Source: Quillaja saponaria (taxonomy: Eukaryota; Streptophyta; Magnoliopsida; Fabales; Quillajaceae). Taken from it: a stretch of DNA of 64,000 nucleotides. The stretch covers positions 16,903,071 to 16,967,070 of the forward strand of contig CM055618.1 of the NCBI GenBank assembly GCA_029379385.1. Direction: 5' to 3'. Shown piece after piece: positions 23,562 through 37,822 of this stretch. Each line of letters opens with the position of its first letter. Position 1 is the stretch's first letter. The notes beneath the pieces are model-generated. The model saw nothing but the letters and a program-made list of their open reading frames with translations, did no database searches and was not told where the DNA came from. A program made the translations under genes and the position numbers.

Positions 23562-26367
23562 TTTTTGGATCCCTTAGAGTTACTAGCTGAAATATGTATA
23601 TTAATTAGGACCACTTAATTATTTTTCTTATACGCTATCTGCTAATTTACTTAATTTTTAGCTTAGACTGGTCCAAATTCGTATAGCGTGGGGAGTATGA
23701 ATCTTGAGTTTGCTAAAGGCCCTTAATGTAAATGATGTAATAAAGTATAAATTATTATAGACATAAACTCAATTTACCAATTGAACAAATAAATTGACTA
23801 ATTGATTCATGTATTATATATAAGCTGGATGATACAGCCCATAAGTAGGAATACACAGAGGAGTCAGTTCAAATTCTCAAACAAATATAGATTAAAAATT
23901 ATTGAACAAAAATAAGTAATAATTAAACAACCTGATGTACTTGAATTGGAATCTTTTAATACAAACAACCTAGTTTGTTTTATTTAGATTAGCTAGCTAG
24001 CTAGCTAGGATTTCCCCATTTTGAAAAAGTGGTTGGTCAAGGATGCTACAGAAATTTAGTTGCTTAATTAGATGACAGACAGATATTATATATTTCATAT
24101 CATTGTACTAGTGTTTTTATAATATAATTTTTTATTACAAAATTAAAAATAATAATTTATAAATTAAATATTATAAAAATCATAATAACGATTATAATAA
24201 ATATTACTTGCATAAACAAACCTATATTTCATTACTTGGTGCTATTGATGGACAACAAGAAGTGGTAAATCTTATATTGCATGTATTTTTGTCTCAAACT
24301 TATAATCACTCTTAGAGATTATGAGTTTAATTAAATAAGATTTGGAGAATTACGATAATAACTAGAGTATATTATCTATTTCCAATAAAACTAAATAAAT
24401 TATCAACGCTTCCTAGTCAAATATAAAAGAATAGTTTTGATTTCGGTGATATATATGACTTTGAAGTCGTGCTTTGATTATTGAAGATAATGATTTACAG
24501 CTCATAGTTTAGATATTTATTTAAAATATATTTATGTAGTGTAGATATATTATAATGTTTTCGAAAAAAGAGAACTTTGACATAAAAATTAAAAATCTAG
24601 ATGGAAGAATTTAAATTCAAACATAATTTTACTTAAACAATTTTTGTGATAATATTAATGCCATAAAGATAATTGAGAAAACGAACAATTGTACTATATA
24701 TATATATATTTATATAAACTTTAAAAATAAGTAGTTTTTGAAAATTAATTAACATGGTAGTGGGGTGGAATAATATTCATGATATAGAGGTTGCCTCGAT
24801 AGGACAAGCTAGAAAAGCATTAATACCATCCAAATGCAAACTGGTGAGAGTGCACGCTGAAAGCGATGCACCGCCCTAAATAGTAACTTGGCAACATCAA
24901 ACTTTTACTTGAAACCCCTTTTTATTATTTTATATTAATTAAATATAGATACATAATAATATATAATCAAATCTTTTGGTATAGCTAATTAGTAACTAGT
25001 TTTATTGTTGGACAAATATTGAGTTTGATTCAATAAAAAGTAAAAGCTTGAATTGCTAGTGGCTGGTGGCCCACTGCATTTACTGTTATCAAAGAAGTCG
25101 GTCGATTCTCCTAAAAATTATTTTTTATTTTTTTAAAATAATAATTAAATCTATCATAAAATATTGATTCTAAAATAATTGTAGAGGATTTATTATTTAA
25201 CCTGTTTTCTAATCATACTTGAGTTATTTTTTTCCACTATATTAGGAAAAAAAATTTGTTTTGTATGCAACCCTATTGATTATGATCAAATACACATATA
25301 TATATATATATATATATATAACTCATTTTATTAAATTAATTTAGTGATCAAACAAATATATTTTATTTACCGATTTTATAAATGTGAATCTTGAGATTGT
25401 GAATATTTAAAAAATAAAATTCTCCTAAATTTTTTTAGTCACGATGCGAAGCTTTTGATTATATTAAAAAGATGATTTATCAAATACTCAACTCATAATA
25501 CTCCTAAACTGAAAGACCTAACTGCTAAATAACAAATTAAAAATAAAAATCAGAGACACTTAACTTCATCCTATGGAGGTAGCAACTTTGTTACCCAAAT
25601 CCCTACTGTTTGGAATTTGAGAAATCTAATACTTCCTGACCAACTTAATTGGGCTTTCAATAAGGAAAAGTTCAAGCATTCGACCCAGTTGTTTGAGCTT
25701 AGTTTTGGACCAATAAGAATACGAGGTGCTCTTGTTTGGGCTTTCCCCTTTTTCCCGTTCTCACTTTGAAATGTAGAATTTTCAATGGCAAAGCAAAAAT
25801 ACATACCTATTATATTTTGTCCATGGAGAATAGTTTTTTATTTTTCACCAAACAAAATCTTATCTGTAATTATCATATTTTTTTAATAATAGAAGATAAA
25901 ATGATTTTCATAATTAATAAAAAATTAATTAATTGAGAATATTGTTTAGTTAAGAAAAAAAATTTTAAATAATTTTATATACAAGTATCATACCAAAAAA
26001 AAAAAAAAAAAACATGTTTGAGCTTTTGAAATGGGTCTTCGAAATCACTCCTAACAAATTTTTCAATAATTATTATTTTTCATTGTTTCAAAAAGCTTAA
26101 TGTTTTCAAAAATTTAAAAGTAAGCAAATCTAAATGGAGTGAAAAAATTAAGTTTCGTGTACGAATTTAATAATAAAAATATGGAGTTCATTTTTATTAA
26201 CACAATTTCTTTTTATACTCGTTAATTTCTTAAGAGTATATTTGTATAATTTTTTAAATAGAGATACTTTTTTTATTAAATATTTTAAAAAGATGAGATA
26301 ACTAATTAGAAGTATCAATTGCGCTCTTAACAAACGAAAATACGTAGTCCCATGTGGAGTATGTTTG
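23562..26367. other. AT-rich intergenic region upstream of the PMT27 pseudogene
   Basis: No gene supported. It contains a short AGCT tandem repeat near 23990-24010, a (TA)n tract at about 25295-25320 and poly-A runs. The isolated GC-richer piece at 25560-25800 is not recognisable as an exon. Confidence 0.45.
25295..25320 (+). repeat. (TA)n microsatellite
   Basis: About thirteen TA units in non-coding DNA. Confidence 0.85.
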
Positions 26368-26570
26368 TTCTTGAGATTGCGATCAAAAATTAAGACTACA
26401 TGAGCTCTATTTTTGCAGACAAATTATAAAATCATATCAACTAATTAATATAAACACGTGGAATCTATTTTCTTGAGATTGCGATCAAAAGAGTAAAATA
26501 TACACGAATACAATTTTTCACACAAATTATAAATCATATCAATTAATTAATATAAATTATTATAAAGTGA
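26368..26570 (+). repeat. Approximate 102-bp tandem duplication
   Basis: TTCTTGAGATTGCGATCAAA begins at 26368 and again at about 26470. Both copies continue with ACAAATTATAAA..ATCATATCAA(C/T)TAATTAATATAAA. The copies differ at several sites. It lies 360 bp upstream of the pseudogene start. Confidence 0.75.
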
Positions 26571-26934
26571 TTAATAAATGGGATAAGTGGAATATAAATA
26601 TTATCACTAATTTACGTGATTTTATCATTATACGTGGAAAAATTATGTCAACTTTGTAGGAAGTCTAGGAGATTTATTGTTAATTTGCTGAAACAAAGAC
26701 GTCTTAACTTTTAACAGATTCCCTTCTCCGACTCCTTAGGATCTTAATACGTATAATGTTTCTTCCTGTCTTTGTTTTCATCTTGCTCCCCAAACATCAC
26801 TCAAACCACTCTCATACACTCTCTTCCATCTTCTTCAATTCCTCCCCACTATCTCTGATCGATTCTCTTCTCCAATATTCCTTCAATTCTTCCAACTCTC
26901 TCTTTCTCTCTCTGAGTCTGAGAGTCTTCCCAAT

Positions 26935-29900
26935 GGGTAAATCACGAAGCAATAAGAGGTCATCATCATCAACATCTTATACATCAACCATAACCACTTG
27001 TATTTATTGCACTATGTGTCCTGGGTGTTTGGATGTTAACTTCCAATTCTGTTGCACCACCACAAACGAGTTCCACTGTTGCCCGGACAGCTAGAGATCA
27101 ACCAGCTGAAACCACCACTACTACCAAACCCATCGCCCAAAAAGATGCTTCTGTTTACGAAGACAATCCTGGTGATCTACCCGATGATGCCATCAAGCCA
27201 GACGTTGATGGTAACATTAAGGATAGTACTACTGCAACTAACAAGTCTCATGAGGAAGAACAAATATCCAACAGTTCAGGGGCATCCAATGAAGACCCAG
27301 ATCAAAATAAGTACAGAGAAAGTGAGACTCAGGCTCAGATTTCTGAGGAAACCATATTGACACAAAAACAAGAAGCTGAGCAAACTAGCACTAATGGTAA
27401 TAATGAAGAGCTTGAAGGAAACCAAAAGGTTGGCGAATTAATACAGAGCAGCAAATCAGTTGAAAATCCAGAGCAGAATATAGTTCAGCAACTTGTAGAA
27501 ACTCAAAAGGAAGAAGAACAAAACCAAAAGCAATTACAAGAAGACAAGGGTGAAATTCAGAAAGATACACAAGAAGAATCTCAATCAAATGAAAAAGACC
27601 AACTACAACAATCGCAACAAGAATTGGAGCAACGGCAACAAAAACTAGAGGAGCATTCTGAAAATGGCAGCAATTTCAACGACGAAACCAAGTCACAAGC
27701 TTTGAGGAATCCCAACAGGTGACGAGCTATGAAACCCATCAAACCGAAGGGACTCAAATTTCTGAGAAAGCGTCTGACGATCAGCAAAACGAACAAAACA
27801 CACAAGTTGAAAATGAAGAGACCCAAAAGCAAGAATTTGCACAGCAGCAAACAAATGGGGAGCGCAAGGCTACTGAGTCGAATTCGGGCGGGCCAATAGA
27901 AAACTCAGACATTCCCTAAGAGTCGAAGGAGTCGAAGAAATCATGGAAGACCCAAGCAGCTCAATCGGAGAACGAAAAAGAGAGACGGACTAATCAGGAG
28001 GCGGAGAGAGCTTATACGGGTACACGTGGCACCTCTGCAATGTGACGGCAGGTCCTGATTATATTCCCTGTTTGGACAACGAGAAAGCGATCATGAAATT
28101 AAAGAGTAGGAAACACTTCGAGCACAGGGAGAGGCATTGCCCAGAAGAGCCACCCACATGCTTAGTGCCTTTTCCTGAGGGTTACAAGAAGCCCATTCAA
28201 TGGCCTCAAAGCAGAGACAAGGTAAATTTGATTTTTCAATTAAATATTCTAACCATTGGATTTGGTGGGAATTTGCAGACCGAATAATTTAAATAAAAAT
28301 ATAAAACTCTTTGTGTTGTTTGTGGCTGGACAGATATGTACCACAACGTACCACACACGTTGCTGGCAGAGGTGAAGGGGCACCAGAATTGGGTTAAGGT
28401 GACTGGTGAGTTCTCAACATTCCCTGGAGGTGGGACTCAGTTCATATATGGCGCTTTCCATTATATTGATTTTCCTCAACAGGTAATACCAAGGTTTTTG
28501 ATTCTTTTGAAGTTTGCTTTTTCAAAGATTTTACTGCAAATTTACTTTGTTGAATAGTTTTGAGCAAAAATGGTGGAGGTGGGTTCTGATTGAAAGACAT
28601 AAAAATTGTAAATTTCTGCAGTCAGTACCTGCTATTGCATGGGGGAAGCGCACAAGAGTGATTTTGGATGTTGGCTGTGGGGTTGCTAGCTTTGGAGGTT
28701 TCCTATTTGACAGAGATGTTCTTACAATATCTTTTGCACCCAAATATGAATATGAAGCCCAAGTGCAGTTTGCCCTTGAGAGGGGAATAACTGAAATATC
28801 TGCCATTTCCAAGCAGGGTCTTTGATCTTATACACTGTGCACGTTGTCGAGTACCCTGGCATGAAGAAGGTTCAAACTAGTATTGGAACTTTTGTTAATT
28901 TTCATAGTTTAGTTTTGTCTTTATTGATTAATTGCTTAAAGATCAGAAATTTTCCTAGATGGCTTGCTTCTTTTGGAATTGAATCGTGTTCTAAGACCGG
29001 GGGTATTTTGTGTGGCCTGCCACTCCTGTCTATCAGAAGCTCAAAGAAGATGTGGAAATATGGAAGGATAGGATGCAAAAATTATTACTAGTTTTCTATG
29101 AAAAACAGTACTACTTAAAAATGTATCAGTGGGTTTACATACAGTCAATTTCATATTATAGCAATGTCGTCACTGACGGCCTCAATGTGTTGGGAGCTTG
29201 TGACCACCAACAAGAATAAACTAAATCAAGTTGGTGCTGCCATTTACCGCAAACCCACTACAAATGAATGCTATAAAGAAAAAACGACCTCCAATGTGCA
29301 AAACTGATGATGATCCAAATGCTGTCTGGTGGGTCTCTCGCCTCTAAGAAATCACAGATACCTTTCCCAGACGTTGTTAGTAAGATGAAACATATATACT
29401 AGCTAGTAATTTTGCTCTTGGATTTTCCATGTTCAGGTATGTGCCTTTGAAGACATGCATGCACAGGGTACCTATTGACGAGGCTGAAAGAGGGACCAAA
29501 TGGCCTGAAGCTTGGCCTAGCGGGCTCCAGACACCTCCGTACTGGTTGAATAGCTCCCAAATGGGAATCTACGGGAAACCAGCCCCTCAAGATTTTGCAG
29601 CAGACTATGAGCACTGGAAACGGGTTGTAGACAAGTATTATAGGAGCAGCATGGGTATCACTTGGTCTGATGTGAGAAATGTCATGGACATGAGAGCTGT
29701 CTATGGAGGGTATCATTTAGGACTACAATCTGTGTCCTATAAGTCTTTCATCTCTGTTATCAATCATTCACAGCTAAGCTATATGTTTGCAGGTTTGCAG
29801 CAGCTCTGAGGGATCATCCAATTTGGGTCTTGAATGTGGTTAACATAGATTCTCCAGAGACAATTCCCATTATTTATGAGCAACGTCTTTTCGGAATATA

Positions 29901-30306
29901 CCATGACTGGTGTGAATCTTTCAGCACATGTCCACGAACTTATGATCTGTTGCATGCTGATCATCTTTTCTCAAAGCTGAAAAAGAGGTATATACATATG
30001 CAGTCCTACAGGCTATAGTCTTTTTATATACAAAGCAGTCATAAAAATCCAGTTCTAATTGTTTGGATTCACAGGTGCAAACTTGCTCCTGTATTGGCAG
30101 AGGTTGATAGAATAGTCAGACCAGGATGTAAATTGATTGTGCGTGATGAATCCAGCACAATCGGAGAAGTGGAAACTTGTTAAAATCTCTGCTTTGGGAA
30201 GTTCACTTAACCTTCTCCAAAAACCAAGAAGGAATGCTCAGCGCCCAAAAAGATTGGCGGCCAGAAACTTACCTGATGCTTCCTGATATTGGAGAAAATA
30301 GAAATG
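26935..30306 (+). pseudogene. PMT27: Unprocessed pseudogene of a PMT27-like S-adenosylmethionine-dependent methyltransferase
   Basis: Sequence begins MGKSRSNKRSSSS and then carries the expected anchor (LCVLGVWMLTSNS), a long Glu/Gln-rich stalk, and the DUF248/methyltransferase region. Recognisable blocks include [57 protein letters not shown] (SAM-binding), WLNSSQMGIYGKPAPQDF, WSDVRNVMDMRAVYGG and WVLNVVNIDSPETIPIIYEQ. Family members are Golgi type II proteins thought to methylate pectin. Lesions: frame breaks near 27000, 27705, 27990, 28334 (IWYHN lost a base), 29005, 29280 and 30175; TAA at 27917-27919 and 30181; and loss of about ten codons near 28815 between ISAIS and the FDLIHC block. 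Introns are retained, so it decayed in place rather than by retroposition. Its position beside STY1 and the hydrolase matches Arabidopsis AT3G51070. Confidence 0.92.
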
Positions 30307-30996
30307 ATTCATGATATAGGTTGTTCTGAGGGGTGTGCACTGGCACAAGTGTTTGCATGCAATCCACTTTTAGTAGCTGTATGATTATGTTTGAAATGTC
30401 AAATCATTTTTTGCTGATTTTCAGCTTGTATCTCATACTGTTGTTGCCAATTGCTTGTGAAATTGTCTAATATACAGGACGTGATCAAAGGAATCAACGC
30501 TGTTATTCCCAAATTACTAGAAACATATATTTTTGTTTGCAACACTATCAGTTATTACAGTAAGCAAGAGAGTACGGTAGACATGGCAAAGCGAGGCATG
30601 TTAGCAGTTGTAATGCCATGTAGTGTTTTCTTTTGCCAACTCGTAATTCATGGAAAAGCAGAAGAAGGCTCATTATGAGCTGATCTGAGTTGAAAGTCCT
30701 GACGGGTGCGTACTGCCATGTAGTTAGAGTAAGAAAAAGAGCTCAGTGAAATATGCAGTGAAAAGAAATAAATGTTGCAGTTAAGAGGTATAAAACTAAA
30801 TTGCTAATGCTAAGCTTAACTTGGTGTCAGGGTCAAACTTCCCCTCTGACTTCATTGATCAAAATTATATACTAGTTTAATAGATTATATAACTCAATTA
30901 TAGAACACACCAATGACTGATCTCCGTTGAAAATAATCCCCCTTCTCCCTCCTTCGACCCTCTTTCTCTGAAATTGATAAACAGGTCGAAGTCACC

Positions 30997-32323
30997 ATGA
31001 GTGAGGTTAACCACCAAAGAATCAAAACCAATGGAATATGGATGCATGTAGCAGAGCAAGGGACAGGACCACTTGTTCTATTACTTCATGGCTTCCCTGA
31101 AATTTGGTACTCTTGGCGCCACCAGATAAAGTACTTGGCTGACCATGGTTACCATGCGGTTGCACCTGATTTAAGGGGCTACGGTGACTCTGATTCTCCT
31201 CTCAACCCCAGTTCGTACACTTTTTTCCACCTAGTTGGTGACATCATAGGCCTGCTTGACCATTTTGGGGAACAACAGGTAAGATGAATCTATATTTGTG
31301 CCTGTGATATGAATACACACAGACATATATATATATATGTATGTACTAGAACATAATCAATCTATGCCTGAATGTACCAATTTCTTTAACCCAATTGAAT
31401 GAAGGTATTTGTTGTGGGAATTGATTGGGGTGCGATGGTTGGATGGCATCTGAGCTTATGTAGACCTGATAGAGTAAAGGGATTTGTTGCTATAAGCGTT
31501 CCTTATTTTCCAAGATCTCCAACTATCAAACTTGTGGAATCCATCACACGAACTTTAGGAGAAGGGGGTCATGTCTTTCAGTTCCAGGTACCCCTTCTAT
31601 CCTGATTGATTCTTGATGCACAGTTTACATATGTGTGTTTAAATTTGTGAAGAGCTTGTTATAGGAACCGGGACGAGCAGAGAGGGCTTTTGCAAGGTAT
31701 GACTGTTTGACAGTGATGAAGAAATGGTTGCTGATAACTATGACAAACAATTTGGTAGCTCCTCCTGGTATGGAGGTTATTGATTACATGCCAACGCCAT
31801 CGCTTTTGCCGCCATGGATAACAGAAGAGGAACTCATGGTCTATGCAGACAAATTCCAGGAGTCTGGCTTCACTGGTCCATTCAATTACTACCGTGCATT
31901 AGACCTGTAAGTTTAGTCATGACTGTCTTGAGGTTGGATACATTGAACCTAACATAATTTTTTATGAGATGGAGTACTATATTAGTTTATGATGTTGACC
32001 AAGGAAATAGATGAAAAGTGATGTTGATTAAGGAAATAGATGAAAAGTTAATTTTGCTAAGAAATGTTTACAGGAACTGGGAACTCACAGCACCATGGCA
32101 GGGCGCAAAGATTACAGTTCCTACGAAGTTCATCATTGGTGACAAAGATGTAGGCTTTGAAACTGGGGGCACAAAGGATTATGTACAAGGAGATGTGTTC
32201 AAAAACCTTGTCCCCAACCTTGAAATTGTTATCCTAGACGGACACCATTTTATCCAACAAGAAAAACCCCAAGAAGTCTCGGAGGAAATCCTCACATTCA
32301 TCCATAAATTCTCTGTAAAATAG
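30997..32323 (+). CDS. Epoxide-hydrolase-like alpha/beta hydrolase (AT3G51000 type)
   Basis: Four exons, 30997-31278, 31405-31587, 31665-31906 and 32074-32323, give 318 residues, the usual length. The oxyanion motif HGFPEIWYSWRHQ, APDLRGYGDSD, the nucleophile elbow VVGIDWGAMVGWH, the acid-loop GDKD and the catalytic-His region GHHFIQQEKP are all present, as is the lid tyrosine in FNYYR. Related enzymes open fatty-acid epoxides in the cytosol or peroxisome. Three changes stand out. The residue before the nucleophile is Ile instead of the usual His (GHDWGA). The first lid-Tyr segment reads EGGHVFQFQ, with His where I expect Tyr. GGHHF is shortened to GHHF. The frame is intact and all splice sites are canonical. 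Confidence 0.9.
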
Positions 32324-33072
32324 TGCTTCTTTTTCTTCTATTTTGTATTTAACGGTTAGTGTTTAAGAATTGCATGCTATGTTGAATAGCAATTAAGAAA
32401 AGTAATATGGGATTAGTAGACGTGAATAAATAAACTCACCCATTTGTTAGAGGTTGCCGTGCATGGGGCATTGTAACATAGGTTAAGCAAAACTTTTGCT
32501 GACAGATGAGATAATGTTGTGGATTCACATTTGTTTATGTAGTATTTGGTTTATTTTCCAACTTTTCCACCTGAAAGTAGTACTTAATATATGAAATTTC
32601 AGGTTTTGGAAGTCACTTTCAAGTTTCTCATCTTTGACTTCCACACCACAAAGATCACCAACTGTCATATTTTTCCAAGCAAAAAGACTATAAAACTCTA
32701 GTGTCCCAAACTATGACTCAGACTGAGGTGGCTGCTGTTGAATGTCTAATATGAACAGTGTCCAAAAGGAAACCGGTTCTCGGCATAATATATTAGCATT
32801 GTTGTAAACTTTTTCGACATTTGTGACTAAATTACACTTTTAATTCTTATAATTTGATTATTATTATATTTTAAAATATTAAAATATCATCATTCAATGT
32901 CATCTCTAATATCATTTTTCATCAATTTAACTTAACAAAAATTTAAAAAGAATATTGTGTCAAATAAATATTAGATAAATCTTGTAAGACATTGTTTGCT
33001 ATATCATTTCTCATTAAATTAAATCTAATAAAAAATGACAATATTATGTGATTTTTAAAATATTTTGATTTT
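32324..33072. other. Downstream region of the hydrolase with an AT-rich, possibly mobile segment
   Basis: The hydrolase 3' UTR is followed, from about 32820, by AT-rich DNA. It has loosely inverted ends (ACTAAATTACACTTTTAATTC on the left; AAGACAAAACTAAATTC on the right near 33083-33099). This could be an old MITE-like insertion, but the match is weak. Confidence 0.3.
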
Positions 33073-33221
33073 ATGAAATATAAAAGACAAAACTAAATTC
33101 TTGGCAAAAAATACTAAAAATGTAAAGCCATAAGTACACAATAAATATTACTGAAGCAGCAGGAACGTTTTTCAGAAGGTTTGGGGTAATTCCCATGTAA
33201 AACCCTGGAACACCTTCTGAC
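33073..33221 (-). pseudogene. Relic of a mitochondrial carrier family gene (last exon)
   Basis: Read on the minus strand after an acceptor at 33222-33223, the frame gives SEGVPGFYMGITPNLLKNVP and AASVIFIVY. This is the typical end of the third repeat of mitochondrial solute carriers (closest by eye to FOLT1-like and APC-like members). Homology stops abruptly after FIVY, where the sequence enters AT-rich DNA and runs to a TAA. No matching upstream exons were found between here and the bL12 gene, so it is probably an isolated remnant. An active gene with a very long intron cannot be excluded. Confidence 0.45.
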
Positions 33222-33229
33222 CTGCACAA

Positions 33230-35236
33230 CAAAATCATGTCGTGCTGTCTAGCTGGGTAGATATTTTACCATCAAACAAGCTTACAACCAAATACATGCT
33301 TTGCAACAACGGTCTTCTCTTTCTTTCCCTCTTATGTTCTTTTTCTTATGAATCTTTTTCTGCTGGGTAAATGTTTTGACGTTTCTCACCCAAAAGTTAT
33401 AGTCCATAAGGAGGACAGCAGCCGTCAACCTAATATTCTGGCAAATAAATTTGACATTTTGAAGCTGCAATTGTGGACAAGATGGTATGAAACACATTTG
33501 AGGTATAGCACAAATTTTGCAAGAACTTCACTTGAAAATACGGGGAGAAAGTTTCCTTCCTGAATCTACAATGAGATCCAGTATATGCATTCATAGGGTA
33601 CAGAGGAAGAGATGCAATAATGCATGCCATGTGTCAAAGTGGAAAAGATCTAAAATCCTTCAAGTGACCATAAGAATGTACTTGTACTGATGTTAATTTA
33701 GCGACAACAAGAGGTTGCTTCAAATAAAACAAAGATAACTATCAGGTTATAGCATCCCAATCAAATAACATAGACAACAACAGCATGCGAATTCCATGTC
33801 TTGTTTTCCTCTTAGGCATTATTCTGAGGCTTACAGTTTGCAAAAGGGAACAAACCCCTGGGTCTACATGGGGAGATGGAGACACCACACATTTAAATAG
33901 CAATTCATAAAACTCATCCATCATCAGAACCCAATTGTACAGCATGGGGTTAAGAATGATTAGGAAGCTGCAAAAAGAATGCAAGGCAGGTGCAGGAAAA
34001 AAATGAGCATAAATGCATAACTTGCTCAAAAGGATATCCTTCTTCTTCTTCTTTGTTTTTGTTTTTTCCTAATTCAAAAAAGTTAGAACTAAGAAATCTC
34101 TGCATAATGTGGAGACCTCAGTTGGCTTCCATCACTAAAAGCTAGTCTTGATTGTAATAATTCACATTTCCTAGCCTTGGACATCTTGTTTATCATTGTT
34201 TCTCCCTCCAAGCAAGTCTAAACAAATAAACAGATAAATTAGATGGAGGAAGTTGACTGACACAACTTACCTGTATGGTAAAATGTTAGAATAGTACTAC
34301 ACGCAGTTACCATAATTTCCTATTTTTATAAGGAAAATGACTTGTTTCATTTACATACACCTTCTAGTTTGCAGGCAGACAAGGAAGCTTCTATTACCAC
34401 AAGACAAGCAAAACCTTTCCACGTGGGAAAAAAAGGATGTCATATGCAAGTTCTAGTGTTTTACACAGTCCAATCCGCTCTCCCAATATCTAAGATAGCT
34501 CTTCACATCTGACAATTATGATCGTCAATAAAAGTATTCAGTAAAGCACCATCTTTATTAGCTAATGAGAAAAACACACAAGCTTTTCCTATCCTCTTTA
34601 TATTTTTCTACTTCATTTCCACTATTTTCATTTCCAAAACCTAATATTCAAGAGAGAAGAAGGATTAGCAGAAACAACTTCCATTAATTCTGTTCATTTA
34701 ACCACAAAAAGAAAAAAAAAAAAAAATTTAGTTTACTTAAAGAGAAAAGAATGTCACTGCTTAGGATTCAGTTATCACCTGTCTTTCCTCGACAGTGAAA
34801 CAGGTATATGACCCTCATAGTTCTTGTCCCGTGCAACCAGATATATATAATTCAGAACAGAGAGCCACGAAGTCCAGTCTTGGTAAGAGAGGTGTGCAGC
34901 CCCTCAGTTGCTTATGGCTTCTGTTCCAGTGAATCTTAGTAGTATGACTTAAGACAAATTCCCATTTCTTATGGTAGCATTTGTATTGTTCACAAACAAA
35001 TCCACTTAAAAGCTTACAAGGATAAGTGACAAACTTACAGGGAGGATAACCAGTTAGCCGAACCACTAGCATATCAGTAAGTAGTAACTTGAACTAAGAA
35101 CAACTCGAGGCAAAATAGAAAAACGGTTACAAAATGACCAGCATAATTACATAAAATATATGAAAAAGCAATTAATCGTTACTCATCAGCATGCCCAATT
35201 CAACAGCAATTTTAGACCGAGTTAGACCACAATACC
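33230..35236. other. Intergenic region between carrier relic and bL12 gene
   Basis: About 2 kb with no supported exon on either strand. It probably includes the bL12 3' UTR at its right end. A poly-A tract lies near 34710-34728. Confidence 0.4.
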
Positions 35237-35853
35237 TCATTCCATTGAAACTTTTGCCCCAACTTCCTTCATCTTAGCGATAATAGTTTCTGCCTCCTCC
35301 TTGGTTACACCTTTCTTCAGAAGGGTAGGCACCTTCTCCACCAAATCCTTAGCCTCCTTCAATCCCAAACTAATAAACGTTCTGACCTCCTTTATCACCT
35401 TAATCTTTGACGCAGCCTCAACTCTTTAAGCTTCACATTAAAAGCTGTCTTCTCAGCCTTCTTCTCTTCACCTTTGGGTGCACCCTTTGGCCCACTCTTC
35501 AAGCCGCCGATACCCATTCCTGGCATCATCATCATCATTATTGGGAGCTCATTTACACCTCTTTTCTCACGCATAATTTCAACAAGGTCCATTACCTCTA
35601 GAAGCGTCAGGTTCATAAGCTCATCCACAATGACAGAGACCTCCTCAGATTGGACTGCCTTTGATTCTTGTGACTGAGTAGTGTAACTGCCCCTTAGACA
35701 TGGATAAACTGACGGTGAAAAAGATGGGATCTTTGATTTATAAGTGGGTATTAGATTAGGGTTTTGGATTGATGAGGTATTGAAGCTAAGGTTTTGATGA
35801 AGGGGTTTCTGTATACGTGATAAATGTGAGGAAATGAATCGGAAATTCCTCAT
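35237..35853 (-). pseudogene. Organellar (probably mitochondrial) ribosomal protein bL12 with a one-base deletion
   Basis: Single-exon gene starting at 35853 (MRNFRFISSHLSRIQKPL, a basic targeting peptide; another in-frame ATG lies 45 bases upstream). The bL12 N-terminal dimer region follows (SVIVDELMNLTLLEVMDLVE), then a Met/Gly/Pro hinge. The C-terminal domain begins TAFNVKLKE and should continue with F, but one T is missing at about 35418-35424. The frame then shifts and stops within eight codons (stop at 35395). In the correct frame the rest is well preserved: [52 protein letters not shown] and SME, with the stop at 35237. bL12 C-terminal domains recruit translational GTPases, so the product as read would not work. 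It may be a recent null allele, a duplicate losing function, or a consensus error. Confidence 0.85.
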
Positions 35854-36469
35854 CTTTCGGCCAATAATGCTTACCCTATTTGAATTTTTACATGACAATA
35901 GCTAAACCCAGATAATTTTCTGGTGCTTTCATTCGATCGAATCAAATCCAGGTAGAGAGCAAGATTAGTTCAGTAAATTTGCAAGGCGTAAATCCAACGT
36001 GAGACAGCGATGAAGGCTAGGAGTTAAGATTACATTTATGCCCCTTATTACCCTTCTCAATTTATTGGGTCGGGTTCATTTGGTTGGCCAGTGGGAAAAT
36101 GTTTTATTTCTCTTATTTCCATTGCCAGATTGATTAATCTTTTTTTTCTTTTCTTTTTTGTAAGACTTTCAATTGATAGATAATCTTGGTCTCAAGCTTT
36201 CGAAGAAAAGAAAGCTCTATCACAAACTTTACGCTCCTCTGAATCATTATTGTATTTTCAAATTAGAACAATTTCATGAAAACACCAAGAGACTAATAAT
36301 GGAACACCCCAATGGATGTTCATGACATACTGGTTACATCAATGTAGAAAGTAATGAATTTTCTCTTACGAAAACAGAAAAAAAGACCGAAAAGAAAATG
36401 GGTGTGCAGAAAATGCAGATTACAGTTTTCATATAAAGTTGCAGGGAGGCACTTCATTTTATAGTCCAA
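35854..36469. other. Region between bL12 and the peroxidase gene
   Basis: Contains the bL12 promoter/leader and the peroxidase 3' UTR. No other gene seen. Confidence 0.45.

Positions 36470-37822
<1,353 letters not shown>

Noticed and set aside
27391..27850. Minus-strand open frames opposite the PMT27 stalk
   Set aside because: Antisense of a Glu/Gln-rich stalk gives Leu/Phe/Cys-rich frames by codon bias alone.
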